Below, in pieces: positions 35,259 through 46,140 of a DNA stretch of 64,000 bases; position 1 is the stretch's first letter, and every line of letters begins with the position of its first letter. Where the stretch lies: assembly GCA_035582835.1 (NCBI GenBank), contig JAYKAV010000311.1:1512067-1576066 (forward strand), given 5' to 3'. The DNA comes from Phoebastria nigripes (Eukaryota; Chordata; Aves; Procellariiformes; Diomedeidae). The notes under the pieces were generated by a model. That model worked only from the letters and a program-made list of their open reading frames with translations, searched no databases and had not been told where the DNA came from. A program made the position numbers and the translations under genes.

Positions 35259-37358
35259 CTGTAGCCAGGAAAAGACACGGGTGGGAAGGGGATTACATAC
35301 GGAAAAATGCACATTGCAACGCTTATTTCGCCAGCGGGTCCAGCTCGGGAGCGCCCCGGGGGATCGAGCCCGCCATCCACCGCCTGAGCCCGCTTCTGGC
35401 AGCGCTCAGCGGGGCTCGGGCCGGGGCAGTCGCCGCTGGCCTCGGCGAGGACCCTTTTGCCTTTCGCCGGCGGCTGACGCCGCTTCGCCTCCCAGCCGCT
35501 GCGGGCTCCCCCACGCCGCCCTCGGGGCGGCGGCGCCCGTCGGATCCGCGGCGGGAGGGAGGGAGGGAGGAGGGAGGAGGGAGCCGCGGAGGCTGCGGCA
35601 CATCCGCGTCCCCCCGGCACAGCTGCCGCGGGCACCCCGCCGCGGCCGCGCCGCCCCCCGCGTTTGCGCGTGACCGGCGTGGAGGCTCTTCCCCGCGGGA
35701 GCTGCCTCACGCCCCGCCGCGGGCCCGCCGCCGCCGCGCTGCCCGGGCGCAGGAACTGCCCGCCGGCCCCGGCAGGCCCCGGCNGCCCTCCCTGGCCTCC
35801 CGCGGCTCGGGGGGCAAGTTCTGGTGTGCCTCTGTGCGTGGGGGGGCGTTATATCTGGGTTGGGTGTTGGTTTTGTTTTACTTTATTTTTTTCCCATGTT
35901 GTTGTGCTGAGGATTTTGTTTTTAGGCAAAAAAATATCTCCCAGGCCCTTATCAGATGACACAGCGGGTAATGTACTTTCCCCCAGAGTCCAGAGCTCAA
36001 AAGGCAGAGCTGGACCCCAGTGAAACGTCTCCAGATCCCCTCTGCCATCCCTTTATCCGGCAGGATCCGCACATGTGGGCAATGTAAAGTCTGTATGTCT
36101 AAAAAGAGCCCAGGCAGATCCTGCCCACCCCCGGTTTGCATCAGTTGCACATATTTTTAGAGCTGGAAACTGGATGTTTCTGGTGCCTGGGTACGGTGGG
36201 GAAACCCCGGGGTGCTCGGGAAAACTTTCTGTGGGTGGTGGGAGCAGCAGGAGGGACACTGTTCAGCCCAGGGAGGCTTTGTGGAGTGTGCCTGGGGCAG
36301 ATGCCCGCCGTGGGGAGTCCATGCTGGTATTTATTTCTCCCTTGCCAGTTTACATGGATAGGAGAAACGTCCTGGACCCAGCAAATCTGAGTGGCTGAAC
36401 GCAGAGCCCCAGGAGCTCTGTCTTTAAAAAGCTAGGGCTTGAGGACTATTATGGCAGGAAATGTTAGGATAGAGAGGAGGGATAAGAATAAATCCTGGGT
36501 CCTCGGCTTGGGTCCTTCCTAAAACATACCTTTGTCTACCCAAATTCCTATATCCGTCTGCTTGCCGGTAGAAAGCCGCCATCAACCTGCTGAGGTTTCT
36601 CAGGCATTTCTGGGGCAGTAAAGCNTGTCCCTGCCTATCTGTGGCCAGCGTGGCCCCTGCCTGTCCCCTGGAGGGGATTGCCAGGAGCAGCGGATGGGGC
36701 CCGGGACGCTCAGCTCTCAGGGCACGGGGCGGGAGGGCAGCTGGGAGCCTGTCTCCTCGCACAGTACCCCTTGCCGCCCCACTGGCACCAGACTCTCTGG
36801 GAGAAGCACAGCGAAGGTTTCTCCCCGCACACGCCCCATCCCAGCTCTTTGCCCGCCTGTCCCCATGCACACGCACAGAGTGCCTGGCCCCAGCAGGCCG
36901 TGACTTACCAGGTTGACTGGGTGGATGTAGCCGTTTTCGTACTTGTCATTGGCCAGGATCTGCCTCAGGTGAGCGATGTAGCTGGAGGCCAACCTCAAGG
37001 TGTCCAGTTTGGAAAGCTTGGTGTCTGGGGGCACCCAGGGCAGGGTGGTCTTAAGCCTGGAGAAGGCTTTGCTAAGGACCCTCATCCTCGCCCTCTCCCT
37101 GGCGTTGGCAGCGTTTCTCTGGACCTGCTTTCCCTCCTGGCTCACTCCATTTAAAGGGCTCTTCTTGGGGGGAGCTTTTTTCCTCTTGCCCGAGGCCCCT
37201 CTCCCCTTCTGAGGGGAGCCATTCTCGCCATTGGATCCCTCCTCGTTGCTCTCGGTGGACGCCCCAAACTCTTTGTTAGTATCCATTTTCAGGCCATCGC
37301 ACTCCAGCATCTCCACCTCCTGCAGATCTTCCACATCACTGAGGGACCCAGTGGACAT
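35169..37358 (-). CDS. TCF21: TCF21 (capsulin/epicardin/Pod-1) bHLH transcription factor, complete
   Basis: TCF21 is a class II bHLH factor. It dimerises with E-proteins on E-boxes and controls epicardial, kidney, lung, spleen and facial-muscle mesenchyme development. Two exons (450 + 90 nt) join as CTG|ACT to give 179 residues, the same length as the human protein as I recall it. Order: acidic N-terminus [20 protein letters not shown]; Ser/Glu-rich linker (30-50); basic patch [10 protein letters not shown] (57-66), a likely nuclear signal; DNA-binding basic region [13 protein letters not shown] (79-91); helix 1 (92-107); proline-containing loop (108-114); helix 2 (115-134); tail with [20 protein letters not shown], ending GPTAS. 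The 1.65-kb intron interrupts the tail after the bHLH. ATG at 37356-37358 is the first in this conserved frame. Changes relative to human are confined to the linker and the last residues. The gene is co-directional with TBPL1. Confidence 0.98.
35259..36908 (-). other. TCF21: TCF21 intron
   Basis: A 1.65-kb intron, donor CTG|GTAAGT and acceptor CTACAG. The half near exon 2 (35.33-35.82 kb) is a CpG island with a strong G-quadruplex motif. The half near exon 1 is of ordinary composition. No extra coding exon was seen. Confidence 0.85.
35553..35583 (+). promoter_or_regulatory. G-quadruplex motif (GGGA repeats)
   Basis: GGGAGGGAGGGAGGGAGGA followed by GGGAGGAGGGA has at least five G-tracts of three separated by one to a few bases. 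It fits the canonical intramolecular G4 pattern, on the strand antisense to TCF21, inside its intron. Confidence 0.7.
36909..37358 (-). CDS. TCF21: TCF21 coding exon 1 (bHLH)
   Basis: An exon of 150 codons, from ATG to CTG|GTAAGT. It carries the whole bHLH domain, including [20 protein letters not shown] and [19 protein letters not shown]. Reading on past the donor gives 63 further codons of intron, which are not coding. Confidence 0.98.
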
Positions 37359-37598
37359 GGTCTGGAAGATGCCGAAGGACCAGCGGGAAGGGGGGAGGGG
37401 GGGGAGGAAAGGCAGCTCCTCAAATCTAAATCTACTTCAAGGAGGCGGAGGAGAGAAGGGGCACCAGTATTTTCCTCCCCTTCCCTCCCCTCCCCAGCAC
37501 TGAGGCGCGATACCAGTCCAGAGAGGATCCCTGCCCTCCCGCCCCCCAACCCCGCTTTGCCCGTGTTGGAGGGAGGGAGTGAGCGTGTGTGAGAGAGG

Positions 37599-37639
<41 letters not shown>

Positions 37640-37760
37640 GAGGAATTTAGTGAGGACACTAGTAATTTATCTGGGGGATAAGAGAGGCGGATCCAGCCCA
37701 GGGGAGGGGCCCTGCCCGCTGAGCACACCACATCCCCAATCACAGACCTTTGCACAGGAC
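37359..37760 (-). promoter_or_regulatory. TCF21: TCF21 5' UTR and proximal promoter (inferred)
   Basis: Upstream of the start there is a (GA)n tract, then in the sense direction a reverse CCAAT box (37736-37740), a GC-box-like GGGGAGGGGC (37701-37710) and a TATA-like AGATAAATTA (37662-37671). The spacing of CCAAT, GC box and TATA-like element would put a start site near 37635 and a 5' UTR of about 275 nt. This arrangement is inference. Confidence 0.4.
37600..37634. repeat. (GA)n microsatellite in TCF21 5' region
   Basis: About 35 bp of GA repeats on the + strand, CT in the TCF21 sense, flanked by further purine-rich sequence. CT/GA tracts near start sites can bind GAGA-type or KLF factors and are length-polymorphic. 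Confidence 0.9.
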
Positions 37761-37979
37761 TGGGAATGAGGTATCCCGGCAAGCCTTTGCCGAGAGCTCG
37801 GAACTGGGATTCAAATCTTCACAACTGGAGCAAAGCAACTTGCTCTTGCTCTCTCTCCCCTCTGTCTTTCTATCCTCCCCCTTCCTCCTTCTCCTCCTCC
37901 TCTTCTCCTTCCCCACTTCCCTTTCCAGCCCAGGGTTGCTCTCCCCCTCCCTGCCTCCTAGATGACCCAGGCAGCTGGT

Positions 37980-38200
37980 GTCATGATTCTTGATGAAAGC
38001 CAAAATGGGTCATGAGCAGAGAGAGAGCAGCAGATCCACCAGCCAAGCCTTCCAGGGAGCTTTGTAATGCATGCTGTTGAAATGCTGTCCTGTAACCTAA
38101 TCTGAGGGAGATTTGTGGATGATTATATTTATGAATGCATCCTGTCCAGCTACTAGTGTATTCCAGGAAGGGAGCGCTCCGCCGCCCGGCCGGCAGCATG
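37980..38200. promoter_or_regulatory. Candidate conserved upstream element of TCF21
   Basis: Ordinary-composition sequence just upstream of the promoter with motif-like words (TCATGATTCTTGATGAAAGC, GGATGATTATATTTATGAAT, CTACTAGTGTATTCCAGG). It sits between low-complexity blocks and has the look of a conserved element. Conservation could not be tested. Confidence 0.3.
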
Positions 38201-41200
38201 GACCTTGCCGTCACAGCCCAGCGGCTGGAGGCAGGAGGATCTGACTTCTTCCAGCCCTCCTGGGTGACCTCTGACAAGTCCCGGTCCCCTTTCACTCTTT
38301 GAGTCCCCCCAGCTGTTAGCGTCCTGGAGGCTGCCCTGTCCGCAGGTGTGCCGGGCGGCTGAGATCCCAGCGGTCCACGGAGCCCCACCGAGCCGAGGGA
38401 GAGCACCGCGCCGCCGGGGAGGGTCAGTGTGGCTGTGGATGGGGCGGCTAGGGTGTGCACTGAAATGAAGGGAAAGGGGGGGGTTATTGGATGGTAGGGA
38501 TCGCACAGAAAAACCCCCTTTTCTTGGCGTGTTGTTGTAGAGCTGATGTCAGTGTTTCGTTCTGCTGTACCTGTGGAGCGCTTTGTCTGCTGATTCGTGC
38601 ATGCTCAAAAGTCAGGGATTTTTGCCTGAATAAAGAGGCAAGATAAGGCCCCTTCTGTGGGAGCAGTGGGAGTGAGGGCATCAGGCTGTACTCTCCAACC
38701 ACTGAAGCCAAACATTCCCAGTCATTTTACCACTAGTGTGAATGAGTGGGTTGTTCTGTAGTTCAAATGAGCAGACGTACGCTGCAGTTACGATCTTTAT
38801 GCACGTGTGTATTCAGTCTCTGCAGAGCAGGCTTTTAAAAGCAGTTAACCTTGGCCTAGCTTTTCTTCCTCTCCATATAAAATCTTCTCCTAAACCCACA
38901 TGTGGAGCCCAAAGAGGCCTGTGAAGCATGCATGAAGCATGAGGAGCTCCCGTAGCTCCTTCCCCCCTCACACGCTTCCTGAAACCACACAGGTCCCCCA
39001 GTAGCCTGGGTTTTGAACATGGGGGACTAAAGGACTGGGCACGATCTGCACATGGGACCTTTCTGGACACAGTGACTGATCCTGATTGCAGGAGCAACTC
39101 CACTTATTCAGCTGCTTATCTGAGGATTCACATAGCTCTGGACAAAAATGTACAGCCTGAGATGTCACTGTGGCATGCAGTGGCTTCGGAGTTAATCCAA
39201 GGTCACTGGAGCCACAGGGAAGTCTCTTACTGATCTGTCTGAGCATCACATCAGGTTTTCTGCATGCACTAAACAAAAAACAAACAAACAAACAAAAATT
39301 GTGGAGGGCCAATCTGGTATGTCTGCCAAGTGCTATGTACTGTCTGCAGATTAAAGTTTCAGTAGGAGGCAGAGTGTCATTTTTGATAATTAGCAAGGCA
39401 GTCTTTCCTATCTCTTGATCCATCTTGATTCCTTGGCTCACATAAGCCAGAAGAAAAAAGGCAGATCTAAACTTTAAACCAGCTCTTTACTGTTTGGCTG
39501 GAAGATAACACCTTCCCACTCACAATAGGATAAGTACATTAAGATATCATATCTCCAAGCCCTAGGCTCTCGGGAATTCACTAACCTCTAACGTCATGTT
39601 ATGTTAACTGTGCCCTGTTTGTGTTTTCTCGGTGTATAAACTAAACAGATTGTCAGCATATCCGTCCTAATTAATGAATTAGCTTTGCTTTTTCTTTTTT
39701 TTTTTTTTTCTTTTTTCTTTATAACATCCTTGCTGCAGATTCAAAATATTACTAATCACCAGCGTGGAGATTTATGAGCCTCCTTATTTTCTAGGCTTGA
39801 TTGTTGTTTGTGCAGGTGGAGATTTAAATGGCCATATCCACTGCAGAGATTTATAGTCCAAGTGATTGATGTTAGAAATGAGCTACAAGACTCCTACTGG
39901 AGCAAGGATGACAGAAAACCAAGTTGAAGTTGCTTGTGTCTCTAAGCACGAATGACCAGAGAGCATGAATGACCAGAGCGCGCAAAATCCCATCAAATTT
40001 TCAGCATCAGAAGCTCCCAGAAGAACAAAACAAAAAAAGCATATAATCACATCCTTTCTATCACTTATTTTTAACTTTACGTTAGTAATTTCTAAAAATT
40101 TCTTGTAAAAACCAGAAGGAATGATCTGACTTCTTAAAAATGCCTTTAGTATGCTGCTACATGTGCGTTCTGAAAATCAAGGTATGCATACACGTGTGTT
40201 ATGAGCCTTAGGATTGCCACACATTTGTAGCTTTTACTGAGTTATATTTTTGAGTCCTCAGAGCCAGTAAAATTGATCTAATACAGACCACACACTTTTG
40301 TGGAGACACAGGACACATTTTTGTATTCATTTTGTGGAAATTATTGTGTGTGTGTGATATACACTCACATACATGTAGTATAATGTACTTTGAATCCTTT
40401 ATGCATACAGACTATTACACACTCTTTTAACAACATAATTGTCCCTTTTTCCCTCTCCAAAGGGGCCAGCATGGGCAGACGTAAAAAAACTGNATCCTTT
40501 CATCGCCGGGTAACTCCCGGTTCCTTATTTGTTTGTTACAAGAGTTGAACCTCTCCTTTTCCAACCTTACTGCTCCTTACGTCCCTCCTGGCAAGCCCAG
40601 GGCTTGTACCCCTAATCTGGCTCCCGGTTTCAATCCCTCTCCCCTCACCTGAATTGCCTTGCCCAGTCCTCCTGGCTCTCGTTCTGAATTGCAAACCCGG
40701 TTTGGGGTAGAGACCGATGGGGTGGAGACCAACCCAATCCTGTGGGAAGGGTAAAGCTGGGATGGCTGCAGCCACCGCAGCAATGGTGTGGCCACTTACT
40801 TCTCCAGTTAAATAACTGGGACCACAGACCCACTGGGACCACTGGGTTAATAACTGGCTGGGAAAGACAGATGGAGCTAAAGTCCTTTTGGCCTTTGTAG
40901 TACATTCACTTCTTCATTCATGTTTTAAAAAGGAAGTTGAAATACTGGCATGGGGAACATCAGTACAAATCTGTGGATTTGCCCTGTAGATGACTTTCTC
41001 CTCTGCATTGCTCTGGCTACACAGGAAAGTGCATCTCTCTTTTACTTCTAATTGAGACCCACTAAGCCATAAGGTCATTTAGGACATGCCAGGGGTGCTG
41101 GGGGCAGAGATTCGGGATGCCTGGTCTGAAGGGTGTCAGATGGGTGACATGTCACACATAGGCTTANGCTGGTCTATGGCAAGTTACAGATTTCCCCCTG

Positions 41201-44200
41201 GCAAAAAAGCCCCACTTTTTATGCTTCCAACCTTTCTTCCCCTGGAATAACATGGTAATTTGAGAACAGCTTTGGAACTTGAGGCCAAGATTTCTGCAAG
41301 TGTCTCATGATTTTGCATGGCATGGCTTGGTTTTTTTGTTTTTGTTTTTTTTTTTATGTTCTGTTTAATTTATCAAGGCACCATATTTTCACTGTGCATT
41401 GAACAGTCACCCAAGAAAAACCTCAGATCACCCACAGCTGAGGAAAACATAATCAGTAGCTGGTTTTAAAACTCTTTGCCCAAGTATAATACAGGTGTTT
41501 TCCTATATTTGGAGAATAACCAAGGAAGTCACCCACAGCCAGCAGCTGATTATGAATCATGTTCAGTCAGGTTTGAGAATAATCAGGAATAAAAGTACAT
41601 CCATATTAGTGTTTTCACATTGCAATTTTTTAAAAAAATGTGGTTGCGCTGAGATTTCTCCTGCTCACTCTTGGTCTCACCTGGAAACTAAATAAAATGG
41701 TGGAGGGACTTCAGAAGCATGCCTTAAGTGAAATAATACTGATAAGATACTTTTATATACAAATAATACTAATAATAACTAATACTACTAATATAATACT
41801 AATACTACTAATAATATAATAATCCTGTGACATTTTTGTGATAGGATTCTGTCTTGTCCATTGTAGAGGATGGACAGTGCTAGGAAAATAGATCAAAGTT
41901 GTTTGTAACAGTGGGATAGCTTTTCGGAAGGGCCAGGGCACTGAAACCCTCCCACGGCTCCTTTCTGGTGCTGTGTATCTGTTTCTGGTCACAGTTTTGG
42001 TTTGAAAGGTAAAAGGCATTGTGATAAATAACATAAAGCAATACACAAAGAGAAAAAATAATGTCACTGTAAAAAGGCTGTCCTGGAGAACTGGCCCAAG
42101 AGGCACATCTTTGTACGTGATATCAGCGTCACTACTCCTCCCCAAGAAATCCCAACGTCTTGCTCCAAAGCCCCGAGAAATCAGAGCTTTTTGAGAAACT
42201 GTTCTCTAGAATAGTTTATTGTGGGGAAAAAGACCAACAATATTTCCTTCTATTCTCATTTAGGAATATCTGAAAGTTTTGCTGACACCTAGAATGGAAA
42301 AATTTCAGTCTTACTGATTACAGATCAGATTAGAAAATTTAAAAGGAAATAAACTGCAGTTTCGAGAAAATTTATGTAGAAAGTTATGCAGCAGCCATAA
42401 TTCCATTTCATGTGACTTTTTAAACCTTGAAATGTCACAAACCCAAAAATATTGAAACTCTGGGAAATGGAGTTCCAAAAAAATTTCTTTAGTGGGTATT
42501 GAAAAAATATTTTATGAAACTCAAAATATTTAATTCCAGATTTTATATTTTAATCCTTTTTGTCACATTGATGACAAAATTTGTGACACATATAAGTAGT
42601 GCTCTTGACTACTGCAGGGAGCACCTGTACAAGTAATAACTGGATGATTTCTACCACCCTGACTTATGCCATCTGGTACCTTTTCCTTTGAGTAGCTTCA
42701 TAAAAATCAGCAGGGCTGTTCACAGAGCAAAACAGACTCTATGAACAAGAATGGCAAAAGCTGCCTCTGTAGAAACGAAGTCATGATTAAATATCCTAAT
42801 GCCTAAGAGAGATACGGACAACAAGGGCAGTGTCCTAATCCTAAAGGATGCATCAAATCCTGGTGTGACTCACTTCCCCCTCCCATGCCAGGTCTCTAGC
42901 GAGGGTTTCTGGTACTGCTGCTGTGTTAAGCAATGTCCTGCAAAGGATCTATCAGCTAGAAGCTGAGTACACCAGAAACAAGAAGCATGTAAGCTGTAGA
43001 AGTCATCGAAGCAGAAACAAGACAGCTAATCCTCGACGTGAGCACTGAGCCCAAACTTTCAATTAACTTTTCACAGACATGCAAGTGAATCTCCTTTTGC
43101 TGGATGCTTGTAGGAAGCAAACCTAAGTGGCTGAGTCACATTGATTTTATAATACACATTTATTCCTATACAAAAGGAGACTCACAGTGAGGAGAGGTAT
43201 CCTCTTCCATCTCTGTTGCAGGGACTGTTACTGCCCGCTGCTTCCAGGATGCATGTCTGAAATATTACTAGATAGTTGACATTATAAACTGCAGACTCTT
43301 TTATGAAGTGGTCAAAAGAGAAATATGCAAAAAAGCCAATATATCTTATGCAAAATTATCACTGAAGGATTAAAGTGCAGACATAACTGTTTTATTTTGA
43401 ATATCTCTTTCCGTGATGTTTCTTTGTTGGCTAATCCTTTGCATTTTTGTGGTTTTAAGACACGATGAAATTTGTCGATAAGAAATAAGTTCTCTTTTGG
43501 CTTCCAATAATTAGCACATTGGATAAAGTTTTGGAAAATAAAAGCTTTTTGCTTCAGAGGGAAATTTGGAAAAGAAGAACACTTTGTAGGGGAGTGGCAG
43601 GAAGAATGTCAACTATTCTGGTGAGCTTTTATTACTTGTATGGTTTATGGCATGATATAGATGCATGTAGACACAGATTTTCTGAAATTCCTGTTCACTT
43701 AAAGTGCTCACAGCTTCTGAAAGTTGGGTTCCCACAGCATCCATCATTAAATGCAGTAGGTTGGCCTATGTCCTCCATTTCCGTCCAAATGAAGCATCAC
43801 GTGCTGGGACCCAGACTCTTTGTGGGCTGCTTTACGCTATTACAGATCGAGTTGGCCACGATTTGTGCTCTTGGACTCCCTGCACTCCATTTGTCATGGG
43901 GGCTTTGCATTTTACCACCTCTGATAGGTGGCCACATTAAACCTTTAAATACACATGCCTAACTGCAGTGACATCAAAAGGAGTGACCATACATAGCTGG
44001 AAAAATATTTGGGCCAAAAATACTGATACAATAAAACAGCAAACTAGTAATATTCAGCTACCCACGTGTGCGATTGCACATAGGGATTCACCCAACACAG
44101 TAGTTAGCTGAAGACAGTATGTGTTGCGGATGAGTCTTAAATGGGAACATTAGCTGGCACAGCAAAGGAGAAAGCAGATTACACATCCTACTCAAGTGAC

Positions 44201-45910
44201 ACAGAAAGACCACAGTCACTGTGCATTTCTTTTGACTCTGACAGGCCTTATACATGCCTCACAAACTGTGACTCTCAGAGCTCCTGGAACATCCCCAAAG
44301 TGGGGTCATGGCACTTTGCCACAGTGCAGTCCTCTGGTTTTATGGTACGTATCGTAGTTCATAATACGTATAGAAAATGGTGTTGTTTTAGAAAGTGGTA
44401 TTGCAAAAGCACATAATAAAAGTCTATTTAAGTAATTTGGGGGAAATAAATAACTTTAAAAATGAACCAGGGGATAGCATAAAAAGAAGACCATAAATGT
44501 GGGTTGCAGTGGAGTCCCATGAGACTGAGAAAGTACCAAAGAACTGAAACTACAGAAGCGAGGGGAGAAAAAGCCCCAAGCACGGACTCTGAAGTCAGTC
44601 TTGCTCCCTTTTCCCTCCCTACTCCTCTCTTTTCCTTTGTGTGTAGAGATCTGGGGTGATGCTCAGACTGCCTAGTATTCGGTTCTTAACCGGGGGTGTG
44701 ACTAACCCAGAAGGAAAGCTGATTAAAGGAGGAAAACAGAGAGATGAGCCATCAGACCTTCTGCTAGCCAGGACTAGCAGGCCCTGCATGCTTGTGCAGT
44801 TCGGTGAGAGGAAATAGAAAACAATGCCTAATAGCTGCTCTGAGTCCATCCAAAGCAGAAAGGCCAAGTTTTTAAAACCTGCTGGCAAGATAAGGCCTCT
44901 GTTCCAAGGGACCAACCATTAAAGCAGCCTTATTTTTTAGAAAGAATGGTGTGGGACTCAGATATGTATCTGCTTATGTTTTAAGATCAGATGGGATGAT
45001 TGCTGAGGGTGATGTGAAGAGAGCTATGTTATCCAGAACCTCCTGGTTTAAAACAGTAACAAAGGATTTTGTGGCTAGCTGAAGGATTTTCATTTTGATG
45101 CCTTATTTCAATCTCCGTATCATTTCAGCTTGTTCTACCCTGCACAACAGATCTCTATTAGCCAAATTTTGCACCAAAATGAGGTAGATCTTTCTTTGCC
45201 ATGCAGGCCATTTGGATTACATAGCAAATTTACCAGATGTCATATACCATGCCGTTTACCATATACCAAAATTTGGTGGCAGAAATACCTTGATCTGTAC
45301 TCTGTAAGGACTGAACAAAGACGCACCTGTGATCACTGTGAGCTGTATTGACTGTAATTTCCACAGAGTGGAAAAGATGACATGTATGCGTGACATAGCA
45401 TCCACAAGTTTTCTCTCAACACTGCAGATGAATTCCTCAGAAAGGCTTTCCACATATGCAAAACCCTCACCAGGGAGCTGCTTAGCCAATCTGTTCGAGC
45501 ACAGGGGCTTCAAGGGGATTCATGATGCAAACTTTCTTAGGGTGCCAATGCACACGGGACGTCTAGGGCCAGCTTGGGCTTCCCAGGATGAAAGCCGTGT
45601 TCTGTCCTGAAGAACAAGCAATTCCAGGTAAAGCCTCTGTGAACTGCCCGGTGCAGCACCCATAGCAATACACCAACCACATCATTTTTCTATTATTTCT
45701 CCTCCCCCCATGCCCTGGCTCACTGTAGTCTTTCACCTCTCCTTGGCAGTGCGTAGCCAGAGCCTTTTTTGGGATGCAAGCCCTAGCTTGTTCCTGTGTT
45801 TCTAAGTGTAGGTGGAATTAGTCTTATAGCTAATGGCTCAGTGATACGTGTAACACAGCCTTGCTTCTACAATTTATGGTGCAAATTAATGAAGTGCAAA
45901 CTGGGCTAAT
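38200..45910. other. Gene-poor DNA upstream of TCF21, left part
   Basis: I see no supported gene. Noted items are a T/C-rich tract with T15 (about 39690-39720), a possible conserved element (39.75-39.95 kb), and a TAA/TAC repeat at 41.76 kb. The human locus has the antisense lncRNA TARID running from TCF21 toward EYA4; a + strand counterpart could cross this region but cannot be recognised from sequence. Confidence 0.6.
41761..41823. repeat. (TAA/TAC)n imperfect microsatellite
   Basis: Alternating AATACT, AATAAT and ACTACT units for about 63 bp on the + strand. It is a degenerate trinucleotide array. Confidence 0.9.
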
Positions 45911-45929
45911 TTAAAAGAGACAGACTCTT

Positions 45930-46140
45930 CTTTGATTAAGGTGCTAGCCAGAGACCCAGGGTATGTGGGTTGATTTTCTGCTATGTTACGGGCTTTCTAG
46001 GTGACCACAAAAGGGGGATCCTTTCTGCTCCAGTTCCTCAGTGGTGAAAAAGGGATGAGAACACTTCCCTGCCCTACAGAAACATTATGAGGGGCTTAGG
46101 CGCTATGGTAATGGATACCGAGGGTAGCTAAGATAAATAA
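45930..46140 (+). mobile_element. MIR-like ancient SINE
   Basis: CCAGTTCCTCAGTGGTGAAA, AGGGATGAGAACACTTCCCT, then ACATTATGAGGGGC and AGGCGCTATGGTAATGG follow the order of the sauropsid MIR 3' half (TTCCTCATCTGTAAAATGGG, GATAATACTTCCC, TTGTGAGG, GCGCT). It is diverged; borders are approximate. Confidence 0.55.

Noticed and set aside
34711..35673. 320-codon open frame on the + strand across TCF21 exon 2
   Set aside because: It is antisense to the TCF21 3' UTR and exon 2 in a CpG island, has low-complexity Pro/Arg/Gly content and no domain. GC-rich DNA has few stop codons.
36717..36908. 63-codon C-terminal extension of TCF21 exon 1 without splicing
   Set aside because: A consensus donor (CTG|GTAAGT) ends the exon, and exon 2 restores the conserved C-terminus and the family length of 179 residues. 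The extension has no conserved features.
41753..42145. 130-codon open frame on the - strand with an Ile-rich hydrophobic end
   Set aside because: The hydrophobic C-terminal run is just the translation of the TAA/TAC microsatellite, and the rest has no homology I recognise.
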